DNA from: Motiliproteus sp965230735
Lineage (GTDB): Bacteria > Pseudomonadota > Gammaproteobacteria > Pseudomonadales > Balneatricaceae
Assembly (NCBI RefSeq): GCF_965230735.1
Contig: NZ_OZ246016.1
Span: forward strand, 3,844,001 to 3,908,000
Direction: 5' to 3'
DNA: 64,000 nt
The position numbers were made by a program, and so were the translations under genes. Numbering within the stretch: position 1 is the stretch's first letter; each line of letters starts with the position of its first letter. The notes below the pieces were generated by a model, which did not search any database, had not been told where the DNA came from, and worked only from the letters and a program-made list of their open reading frames with translations. Shown here in pieces: positions 57,404 through 64,000 of the stretch.

Positions 57404-57517
57404 TAAGGGCTACCCAAAAATAACTCGCGCGAGCATAGCCTAACGACAGCATTAGGAACACGACATATATCATTTATGGGATAAAAAAGCGCAGTTCAAC
57501 GGTTTCGATTCGCCCTG

Positions 57518-57790
57518 CTACTCAGCATTTTGTTGCTTGATCCGCTGCTGCTGGGCTTCCTCCAATAACCAGCTGCGAAACAGCTCAGCATGGGGATGTA
57601 GGTATTGATAGGGTGGAAACGCCAGGTAGAAGGCTTCCGGAGTAGCCACTCGAAGATTCATCGGTGCCACCAACCGCCCAGAGATCAGCATATCCTGCAC
57701 CAACGATGTCCGCCCCAACGCGATACCGTGCCCCTGGGCTGCCACTTCGAGTGCCGAGATCAGGGTATCAAACTGCATCCCTGCCTCGTT
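57518..57790 (-). pseudogene. LysR-family regulator, C-terminal remnant
   Basis: About 86-90 residues match only the end of a LysR effector-binding domain: FDTLISALEVAAQGHGIALG, LISGRLVAP and the terminal FRSWLLEEA. The frame stays open upstream of its ATG through four more codons (57779-57790) and then meets TAA. The glutaredoxin gene begins 21 bases beyond. There is no DNA-binding helix-turn-helix, so this is a truncated gene, not a regulator. It lies upstream of norE on the same strand. Loss of the 5' two-thirds marks a deletion or insertion breakpoint. Confidence 0.8.
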
Positions 57791-57813
57791 TTAAGCCGGC
57801 GATTGCCTGTCTG

Positions 57814-58230
57814 TTAGCTTGGATCAGGTGGAGACAGCGACAGGCTGCTCTGCTTTCCTGAATCGGCCTCTGCCTGGGCGACGGAGCCCTTGGTCAAAAC
57901 CTCCATAATCACCGGCGGGTTATAGCCCCGGATAACCTGTTTGTTGATCAACAGCAGCGGCGTTCCCTGGCCATTGAGCTGCTTGTATTGATAGTAACCT
58001 TCCGAGGAGACCTCGATATTGTATTCGTAATAGGGAATCTCATTGCGTTCGAGAAAGACCTTGGTCTGATCGCAGTAGGGGCACCAGGAGGTTCCGTACA
58101 GGATCACTGGCTCCTCATGCTGCGCAGCGAAATCCGGCGCCTGCACCAAAAAGGCGTGTATCTGTCCCCGCCCCAGGTAGACGGCGGTAATGACGGCGAC
58201 TGAGGCAGTCAGCCATAGGAGTTTTTTCAT
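57814..58230 (-). CDS. Membrane-anchored glutaredoxin-like protein
   Basis: 138 residues. An N-terminal hydrophobic segment (KKLLWLTASVAVITAVYL) acts as anchor or signal. A glutaredoxin domain with the active site SWCPYCDQTKVFL (Cys at about 50 and 53), the cis-Pro in GTPLLL and VIRGYNPPVIMEVL follows. A Ser/Pro-rich tail ends the protein. It probably works in the periplasm or at the membrane as a thiol-disulfide protein. It lies between repeat copy 2 and the LysR remnant. AAGG ten bases upstream supports the ATG. Confidence 0.87.
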   Translation of the reverse strand: MKKLLWLTASVAVITAVYLGRGQIHAFLVQAPDFAAQHEEPVILYGTSWCPYCDQTKVFLERNEIPYYEYNIEVSSEGYYQYKQLNGQGTPLLLINKQVIRGYNPPVIMEVLTKGSVAQAEADSGKQSSLSLSPPDPS

Positions 58231-58311
58231 CTGCTCAGCGCCTTATCAGATAACCTCACCACGGAATGGTAGCGGCATCACCGAAAAAACGGGGTCTATC
58301 CCCGATTAACC

Positions 58312-58582
58312 AGGGAACCTGCGAACAAGTCTCTGCGGCTTCTGCAAGCGCCTGAAAAGTGCAAAACCTAGACGTAATCTGCAGTTAATGGCCGTAGCCC
58401 TTAGCAAAGGTTACAACAACGGAGTTGTACTTTTCAGGCCTTGCCCTACGGGGCTTACAGCTTGATCCGCACCCTGTGTTGTCGCTTTTTGCAAGGTCTA
58501 GACATTACTGCAAAGCGACGCCTTGATTGCGAACCAAGCTGTAAGCCAGAAGCTCGCAAGGACTTATTCGCAGGTTCCCTAG
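58312..58582. repeat. Structured palindromic repeat, copy 2 (about 271 bp)
   Basis: Shares the architecture of 43747-44019: outer inverted repeat (AGGGAACCTGCGAA with TTCGCAGGTTCCCTAG), stem A (58351-58364 with 58425-58438), stem B (58452-58464 with 58535-58547, perfect) and an inner stem around TCTAGA. Where copy 1 has TTTCAG/CTGAAA in stem B, copy 2 has TTACAG/CTGTAA. The inner stem changes from CAGT/ACTG to TCGC/GCGA. The left end lacks the flanking CT of copy 1. The right end overlaps the selO stop codon (58579-58581). Confidence 0.9.
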
Positions 58583-60330
58583 GAAGAACAGCTCATGTGT
58601 GACACGCCACCGAGATTCCAGCACGCCAGCGGTTTCAATCGATAGTATTTATCCTCGACCGCCTTCGACTGCTCAACGTAAGGTTGAGTCATCACGGCTT
58701 GTAGCTCTTTGATTGAATCGTAATCCCCCTTGGCCGCCTGCTGATACGCAGGAGCAAGCAACCACTCGCGCAAACTGTACTTAGGGTTGACCCGTTTCAT
58801 TCGGGAGGAAAGACCCTCCATCAAACCGGCTGCTTGGGCATTGGCATCGCGTTGGCTAGTGATGAGGGACCGCCATTGAGCCAGCCACTCAGACCAACGC
58901 TTGTCCGTTTCTTCATCGGTATCTTGGTAGAAACTCTGTTTCAGTGGCCCAATGTCATCGGGCACCGACGACAGCTCGCGAAAGAAGATCGTGTAATCAA
59001 CGGGAGTTTTTGCCATCAGCGTGACAAGCTCACCGAATAGCGATGGGACAAAACGTTCAAGTCCAAGTTTTGCCGACCACATCGCTTCCAGTTCCTTTTG
59101 CATCACTTCAGCAAAGCCACTGCGAATGTCATCGAGTTGTTGCGATGCCTCCTTATCGGAAGCCAGAAGCGGCTGCAACGCCGAACAAAACATCGCGAAA
59201 TTACGCTCTGCCGCCGCCGGCTGATTCCAAAACGCAAAGTGCTGTCCACCGCCGGTCCAGGGTTGGAAATAGGGGTCAAACGCTTCACAGAATCCGAACG
59301 GACCGAAATCCAACGTGAAGCCTCCGGCAGCGCAATTGTCACTGTTGAAATTGCCCTGACAGTAGCCGACACGGATCCAGTTCGCGACCAGCGACGCTAA
59401 GCGAGCACGGAATTCACCGGCAAGCAGAATGACTTTCTCGCCAATGCTCAGTTGGCCATCGATCACTTCGGCGTACTCACGATCAATTAAGTGCAAGACG
59501 ATCTGTTCGAGTTCCTCCAGCGCTGAGGGGTGTTCCCTCTTTCGAGCACGACGACCGAACAGCTCAATCTGGCCAACCCGTAGGAACGACGGCGCAACAC
59601 GGGTGGAGATCGCCACAGGCTCCTCAACCATCATGTCGGGATCTTGTGATCTAGAACCTTCAGAGTACCAGGGACGCTGGACCGTCTCTGTTTTCGATAC
59701 ATACAAACTCAATGATCGTGACGTCGGCACGCCCAGTGCGTGCAAGTACTCCTGAGCCAGAAACTCCCGGACACTGGAACGCAAAACGGCACGCCCATCC
59801 GCGCCGCGGCAATAAGGAGTACGACCGCCGCCTTTAAGCTGAAACTCCCAACGCCTGTCATTGAGAACCGCCTCTAGAACGGAAACGGCACGACCATCGC
59901 CATAGCCGTTTCCCGTTCGAAATGGGCACTGCTGGGTATATTCGGTGCCGTAGATGGAGAGCGCATAGCCGGTGGCCCAGCCCAGCTTCCGTAATGGCGG
60001 CGGGACCTGTGAAAGGTCGCCGCTGAACATCTGCATGAACCCCGCTGATGTTGCCAAGCTATCAGCAAGGCCAAGCTCGTGAAAGAGAGCTTTACTGTGG
60101 GCGATGTACTCGGGGTTATCGATGGGTGTGGGTTGTACCGGAACATAGTGCCCGGTAAACACTTGTCGTGGTGAATGATCGGCACCATCGACTGTCCCTT
60201 CTGGATCACAGGTCAGTGTATCCATCAGCGAGTAACTGGCTGTTTTCGAGAGACCATCTAGCGTCGAGATGGGCGGGGAGGATTCAACAGTCTGTTTATT
60301 TTTCATCGGAGAAGTTGGGCCTGGAAACAT
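58579..60330 (-). CDS. selO: SelO (YdiU) pseudokinase-fold protein AMPylase, Cys form
   Basis: About 583 residues. Family motifs are FQLKGGGRTPYCRGADGRAV, SSVREFLAQEYLHALGVPT, ISTRVAPSFLRVG, NFNSDNCAAGGFTLDFGPFG and EAFDPYFQPW. The end is MSCSS, where selenoprotein forms carry selenocysteine in place of the Cys. SelO proteins transfer AMP to protein substrates and are linked to redox stress. The ATG at 60330 is chosen; a TTG at 60366 and an ATG at 60306 remain possible. Base composition is lower in GC than the core genes. The stop codon overlaps repeat copy 2. Confidence 0.93.
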   Translation of the reverse strand: MFPGPTSPMKNKQTVESSPPISTLDGLSKTASYSLMDTLTCDPEGTVDGADHSPRQVFTGHYVPVQPTPIDNPEYIAHSKALFHELGLADSLATSAGFMQMFSGDLSQVPPPLRKLGWATGYALSIYGTEYTQQCPFRTGNGYGDGRAVSVLEAVLNDRRWEFQLKGGGRTPYCRGADGRAVLRSSVREFLAQEYLHALGVPTSRSLSLYVSKTETVQRPWYSEGSRSQDPDMMVEEPVAISTRVAPSFLRVGQIELFGRRARKREHPSALEELEQIVLHLIDREYAEVIDGQLSIGEKVILLAGEFRARLASLVANWIRVGYCQGNFNSDNCAAGGFTLDFGPFGFCEAFDPYFQPWTGGGQHFAFWNQPAAAERNFAMFCSALQPLLASDKEASQQLDDIRSGFAEVMQKELEAMWSAKLGLERFVPSLFGELVTLMAKTPVDYTIFFRELSSVPDDIGPLKQSFYQDTDEETDKRWSEWLAQWRSLITSQRDANAQAAGLMEGLSSRMKRVNPKYSLREWLLAPAYQQAAKGDYDSIKELQAVMTQPYVEQSKAVEDKYYRLKPLACWNLGGVSHMSCSS

Positions 60331-60412
60331 ATCTTTGCAATACCTCAGAAGGTCTGACCAGAACAAGCATAGCGAGTTCTGGTCATTACGCCCTGCTGGG
60401 CTTATCTAAAAC

Positions 60413-60458
60413 CGGCTGGCATTCCACTTCCTTCGAAACCGATCAAAATCAGACTGAA
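60413..60458. repeat. Direct repeat, copy A (46 bp)
   Basis: Starts CGGCTGGCA and contains CTTCGAAACCGATCAAA then TCAGACTGAA. It recurs 407 bases on, at 60820-60864, with a few differences and one indel. Noncoding. Confidence 0.85.
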
Positions 60459-60530
60459 AATTGCAGCACTGGGCCAATCCCAGTGATTTTAGATTGGTTC
60501 TATAAAGGGGGCTGACTTTCAGCTCCGTTT

Positions 60531-60573
60531 ACGCCCTTGTGGGCGTGTCAGGGAAATGCGCCGCCATTTCCCT
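60531..60573. other. Two adjacent perfect hairpins
   Basis: ACGCCC/GGGCGT (60531-60536, 60541-60546, loop TTGT), then AGGGAAATG/CATTTCCCT (60550-60558, 60565-60573, loop CGCCGC). No gene or T-run adjoins them. They belong to the hairpin-rich noncoding stretch that runs to 61024. Confidence 0.75.
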
Positions 60574-60819
60574 AACAACCCTAGGCGGCCCCTGCTGCTT
60601 GTCGGCTCCGCCGATTCCTTGCGCGTTTCGCCATCCAAGGGCCGCGATTGGAACTCGCTCGCTACGCTCACTCAAACATCAATCGCTTTCTCCCTTAGAT
60701 GGCTGTAATGCTCAGCTTCGCAGAAGGGGGTTGAGCGTTCATCCTGATAACCAGGAATTTTGAATTGGGGAAATTCGCCTCTAAAACGTGACGATAAGGA
60801 TTAGAAATGCCAGTAAAAG

Positions 60820-60864
60820 CGGCTGGCAACCCACCCCTTCGAAACCGATCAAACTCAGACTGAA
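60820..60864. repeat. Direct repeat, copy B (45 bp)
   Basis: Second copy of the sequence at 60413-60458. Its right half (GATCAAACTCAGACTGA) is also the left arm of a larger fold-back with TCAGACTGGGTTTGAT at 60935-60950. Confidence 0.85.
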
Positions 60865-61024
60865 TAAGGCCCGAAGGGTCGAGTCATGGAAGACTCGACG
60901 GGGCGCTGGGCCATGGACGGCCCATCGGCCCGCCTCAGACTGGGTTTGATAGCGCCTCAGGCGCGTGCCCATAGGGCGGTTTCGTAGGGAAAGCGATTTT
61001 GGTTCCTTTTGTCGCGACAAAAGG
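60840..61024. repeat. Compound fold-back element with five nested or serial palindromes
   Basis: The outer arms are at about 60847-60863 and 60935-60950. Between them are two hairpins with near-identical ATGGA-type loops: GTCGAGTC/GACTCGAC (60878-60899) and TGGGCC/GGCCCA (60907-60924). After them come GCGCC/GGCGC (60952-60964) and a perfect 20-bp palindrome centred on GTCGCGAC (61005-61024). Open frames across it have no family resemblance. The class of repeat is not identified. Confidence 0.8.
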
Positions 61025-61179
61025 GACATACCTAAGAAGCAACAATAAATCCTATCAATAAAGCCACAGCTTTTTTAGGATTGTTGCTACTGAACTATTC
61101 GAATTTGTTGGCGAATAAAGCTTTCACCAGCTCTCTGTTAGCCCTCATTTGAACAATCAAGCATGAATCAAAACGATCT

Positions 61180-62061
61180 ATGAATGAAGAGCAACGCAAC
61201 CATGCTCAGCGACTGCGCCAAGCGTTCAACGAATATCTTGAGATTACCTACGACCTACCCAGATCTTCAGATGAGACATTGCTTGCCTACGATTTCGATT
61301 TTATAGATGGGCGTAAATGGCATTCCCTCGGAGATATGATGGTTAGATGCGACTTACGTGAGCTCACCAACATTATTAACGGATGGAACATCTCCCTTTA
61401 CCGATGGCAAGCCTGGAGCAAAGTTCTTGAAACTCGTGATGAGACTGAATCATGTGAGCTACGTAGCGAATTTCTTGATTCATTAGTACATGAATGTCTG
61501 CTCACACCTGCCTCGATAAGAGATACAATCACATCAGTAGCAACTGCTGCATTTCACCAAGTTCGCCTTAGCATCGATTCATCCTATGCGGACTATCTTG
61601 AAGGCGAGCCCAAAACTCCCGAAGAACGCCCAAAGATACTTAATAGAAAGTACAAAGAAAAACGACTCTCCCGCCTGCTACGAATCTGGCCTTCATCTAC
61701 AAGTTTTATAGAAGCACTTCGAGAACTTAACACTTCTGATTACATTGACGAAACGAGCAACTACCGTAATTTAACGGCCCACACCATCGGTCCTCGACTA
61801 GAAGCTGGTCATACCCGAACTGTCACTCGATCCTTAGTGCAAGCTCAAATCCATAAACAAAATATTGATGGAAGTTTTGGCTTCGAGGACGTACCAGGAA
61901 AATTAGCCGTGAGCTATGGCTTTGGAGGAACCCCGCCTCTTAACCTTGAAGCTGTATGGGCTGCAAATCTGATCCAATACAATAAAGCACGGTTATGTTA
62001 CGTCGAATACCGAACCCTTCTTGAATCAGCGATTGAAGATATTATTCAGGTTGAACCCTAG
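61180..62061 (+). CDS. Orphan low-GC protein with an HEPN-like RN-x3-H motif
   Basis: 293 residues, not matched to a named family with confidence. It is mostly helical, without a signal or membrane segment. Near the C-terminal third, NYRNLTAHTIGPR contains Arg196-Asn-Leu-Thr-Ala-His201, the R-polar-x3-H pattern of HEPN-domain ribonucleases and toxins. Codon use is plainly more A/T-rich than in aceF or norE. This and the repeat-rich flank on its left suggest transfer. No antitoxin partner gene adjoins it. The ribosome site before the ATG is weak. Confidence 0.75.
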   Translation: MNEEQRNHAQRLRQAFNEYLEITYDLPRSSDETLLAYDFDFIDGRKWHSLGDMMVRCDLRELTNIINGWNISLYRWQAWSKVLETRDETESCELRSEFLDSLVHECLLTPASIRDTITSVATAAFHQVRLSIDSSYADYLEGEPKTPEERPKILNRKYKEKRLSRLLRIWPSSTSFIEALRELNTSDYIDETSNYRNLTAHTIGPRLEAGHTRTVTRSLVQAQIHKQNIDGSFGFEDVPGKLAVSYGFGGTPPLNLEAVWAANLIQYNKARLCYVEYRTLLESAIEDIIQVEP

Positions 62062-62112
62062 GCCTTATCAAGAATCATTCCGTCAGTATCAATTACAAAA
62101 AGTCCTCGCTAC

Positions 62113-62148
62113 AAAAAAGCCCGCACTGGAATCCAGTGCGGGCTTTTT
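62113..62148. terminator. Bidirectional intrinsic terminator between the orphan gene and aceF
   Basis: GCCCGCACTGGA (62119-62130) is followed after one base by its perfect complement TCCAGTGCGGGC (62132-62143). An A-run precedes and a T-run follows, so it works on both strands for the two convergent genes. Confidence 0.93.
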
Positions 62149-62165
62149 AATAGAGCCTAATCCGA

Positions 62166-64000
62166 TTACAGGATCAATCGACGCACATCACTCAGCAGAC
62201 CACCAAGAGTAGTCATAAAGCGACCCGCATCGGCGCCATTGATCGCACGGTGGTCGTAGGACAGCGCCAACGGCAGCATCTTACGCGGCACGAACTCGGA
62301 GCCGTTCCAGACCGGTTTCATGTCGGCACGGGAAACGCCCAGGATCGCCACTTCCGGCGCCGGTACGATCGGCGTGAAGCCGGTACCACCGATACCGCCG
62401 AGGCTGGAGATGGTGAAGCAGGCGCCCTGCATCTCAGCCGGCTTGAGCTTACGGTTCTTGGCCTTGGCTCCCAGTTCGGCCACTTCGGCAGCAATCTGGT
62501 AGATGCTCTTCTGGTCGACATCGCGAACCACCGGCACCATCAGGCCAGCCGGCGTATCCATCGCGACACCGATATGGACGTACTTCTTGTGGACGATGTG
62601 TTCGCCATCGGCGTGCATCGACACATTGAAGTTCGGGTGCGCTTTCAGCGCTGCAGCAGCAGCCTTGAGCATAAACGGCAGCGGAGTCACCTTAACACCG
62701 GCCTTCTCAGCGTCGGCCTTGATCTCCTTACGGAAGGCTTCCAGCTCGGTGATATCGACGTCGTCGAACTGGGTCACGTGCGGCACGTTGAGCCAGCAGC
62801 GCGCCATGTTCATGGCGGTGACCTTCTTGATCTTCGACATCTTCTCCAGCTCGATCTCGCCGAACTGGGAGAAATCGACTTCCGGAATCGGCGGGATACC
62901 GGAACCACCGGTCACCGCAGCAGCCGCCTTGGGCTTGGCGGCTTCGGCCAAGGCCTGCTTGACGTAGGCCTGGACATCTTCCTTCAGGATTCGCCCTTTC
63001 GGACCAGACCCTTTGACCAGTGCCAAATCAACACCGAATTCACGGGCCGTAGCACGAACGGCCGGGCCTGCATGGACCTTCTTGTTACCTTTTTCGAGCT
63101 GCTCCAGGTTAGCACCGGAGGCGGCAGGAGCCGCCGCTTTAGGCGCCGCAGGAGCGGGTGCTGCCGCCGCAGGTGCCGGGGCAGCTGCTGCAGGCGTTGG
63201 CGCAGCCGCCGGCGCACCGCCAGCCACTTCCAGCTCAAGAATCTGATCACCTTCGCTGGTGGTATCGCCTTCATTGATCTGCAATGACTTGACCACACCC
63301 GCCTTCGGCGCCGGGACTTCCATCGACGCTTTGTCGGTTTCGAGCACGATCAGTGAATCGCCTTCCTCGACGCTGTCGCCAACCTTGACGCAGACTTCGA
63401 TAACGTCGACGTTCTCGTGACCGCCGATATCGGGCACGATGACCGGCTCAACGCCGCCCGCTACAGGGGCAGCAGCCGGGGCCGGTGCAGCGGCAGGTGC
63501 CACAGGAGCTTCGGCGGCCGGTGCTTCAGCAGCCGGCGCGCCGCCGGCGGCGCTCAGCTCAGCAATCTGGTCGCCTTCGTTGACGGTATCGCCTTCGTTG
63601 ATCGACAGGGCGGTAATCACGCCGTCGGCCGGGGCCGGGATCTCCATCGAGGCCTTGTCGGTCTCCAGTACGATCAACGAATCACCTTCGCTGACGCTGT
63701 CGCCAACCTTGACGCACACTTCGATGACATCGACGTTCTCGTGGCCACCGATATCGGGCACGATCACCGGTTGCGCGGCGGCCGGAGCTGCTGCGGGAGC
63801 CGGTGCGGCTGCAGGGGCAGCGGCCGGTGCTTCGGCTGCCACTTCTGCTGGAGCAGCAGGCGCTTCAGCAGCAGCTTCGCCACCGCTGTTCATCTCACCC
63901 AGCACGTCGCCTTCACTACAGGTATCGCCTTCGTTCAGGTTCAGGCTGGTAATCACACCGGCCGCCGGGGCCGGTACTTCCATCGAAGCCTTGTCAGTCT
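62166..64000 (-). CDS. aceF: Pyruvate dehydrogenase E2, dihydrolipoamide acetyltransferase (5' end outside window)
   Basis: About 611 residues are visible. The end of one lipoyl domain (TDKASMEVPAPAAG) and two complete lipoyl domains (each with ETDKASMEIPAP or ETDKASMEVPAP; lysine is lipoylated) are joined by long Ala/Pro linkers. A peripheral-subunit-binding domain (HAGPAVRATAREFGVDL, KGRILKEDVQAY) and the acetyltransferase core follow, with catalytic His and Asp in SYDHRAINGADAGRF. There are at least three lipoyl domains, as in E. coli. The aceE gene is expected upstream, beyond the right edge. Confidence 0.96.
   Translation of the reverse strand, partial: TDKASMEVPAPAAGVITSLNLNEGDTCSEGDVLGEMNSGGEAAAEAPAAPAEVAAEAPAAAPAAAPAPAAAPAAAQPVIVPDIGGHENVDVIEVCVKVGDSVSEGDSLIVLETDKASMEIPAPADGVITALSINEGDTVNEGDQIAELSAAGGAPAAEAPAAEAPVAPAAAPAPAAAPVAGGVEPVIVPDIGGHENVDVIEVCVKVGDSVEEGDSLIVLETDKASMEVPAPKAGVVKSLQINEGDTTSEGDQILELEVAGGAPAAAPTPAAAAPAPAAAAPAPAAPKAAAPAASGANLEQLEKGNKKVHAGPAVRATAREFGVDLALVKGSGPKGRILKEDVQAYVKQALAEAAKPKAAAAVTGGSGIPPIPEVDFSQFGEIELEKMSKIKKVTAMNMARCWLNVPHVTQFDDVDITELEAFRKEIKADAEKAGVKVTPLPFMLKAAAAALKAHPNFNVSMHADGEHIVHKKYVHIGVAMDTPAGLMVPVVRDVDQKSIYQIAAEVAELGAKAKNRKLKPAEMQGACFTISSLGGIGGTGFTPIVPAPEVAILGVSRADMKPVWNGSEFVPRKMLPLALSYDHRAINGADAGRFMTTLGGLLSDVRRLIL

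Noticed and set aside
60539..60763. Small frames in the hairpin-rich region (60539-60763 + and 60781-61029 -)
   Set aside because: They run straight through perfect palindromes and the direct repeat, lack ribosome sites and show no recognisable family.

Overview
The window reads as a chromosomal segment of a gammaproteobacterium, most likely a marine Oceanospirillales- or Pseudomonadales-like organism. The support is the gene content: YfbR, YejK, TrhP/YegQ, YajQ, ThpR, YdgA, FxsA beside groESL, a TIGR02647-type protein, an ETF-ubiquinone oxidoreductase whose start matches the pseudomonad form, and a hom-thrC pair near recJ. Base composition is moderately GC-rich over most of the window. There is no rRNA or tRNA to place it more exactly, so the taxonomy is inference.

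Layout. 1-13 kb: the end of alanine racemase, a GAF-PAS-GGDEF-EAL protein, YfbR, a minus-strand cluster (membrane protein, arfB, yciH, a diacylglycerol-kinase-like enzyme), azlCD, a PcaC-like protein, a 2-hydroxyacid dehydrogenase, a TSUP permease, an orphan periplasmic binding protein and a lipoate-ligase-like protein. 13-22 kb: a diguanylate cyclase with two kinds of periplasmic binding domain, a CigR-like protein, a glutamine amidotransferase, a second orphan binding protein, hemerythrin, yejK, tolC and nhaA. 22-31 kb: a FixL/FixJ-like two-component pair, a hydrolase, divergent etfBA and ETF-QO, and a histidine-kinase-like protein without its phospho-accepting histidine. 31-43 kb: recJ, a DUF218 protein, hom-thrC, a TRIC-type channel, class I fumarase, and a menA-like, trhP, thpR cluster. 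43-57 kb: a GAF-GAF-GGDEF-EAL protein, groESL with a heat-shock promoter, fxsA, a FabG-like reductase, an alkyltransferase-like protein, ydgA, ampG, yajQ, panE, a PduO-type adenosyltransferase and norEF. 57-62 kb is accessory in character: a truncated LysR gene, a membrane-anchored glutaredoxin, selO, hairpin-rich noncoding DNA and a low-GC orphan gene with an HEPN-like motif. The window ends inside aceF.

Functional themes. Three proteins make or break cyclic di-GMP. Their domain sets suggest one probable phosphodiesterase with a damaged cyclase domain, one bifunctional protein, and one periplasm-sensing cyclase. ETF and ETF-QO carry electrons from acyl-CoA and amino-acid oxidation to quinone. 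hom, thrC, fumarase and aceF are core carbon and amino-acid metabolism.

The most unusual item is a pair of about 272-bp, almost wholly palindromic repeats at 43747-44019 and 58312-58582. The copies differ in sequence, but many differences in the stems compensate on the opposite arm, so the fold is preserved. One copy abuts selO so that the selO stop codon is completed by the repeat's own end. A second, unrelated hairpin-rich stretch lies at 60413-61024.
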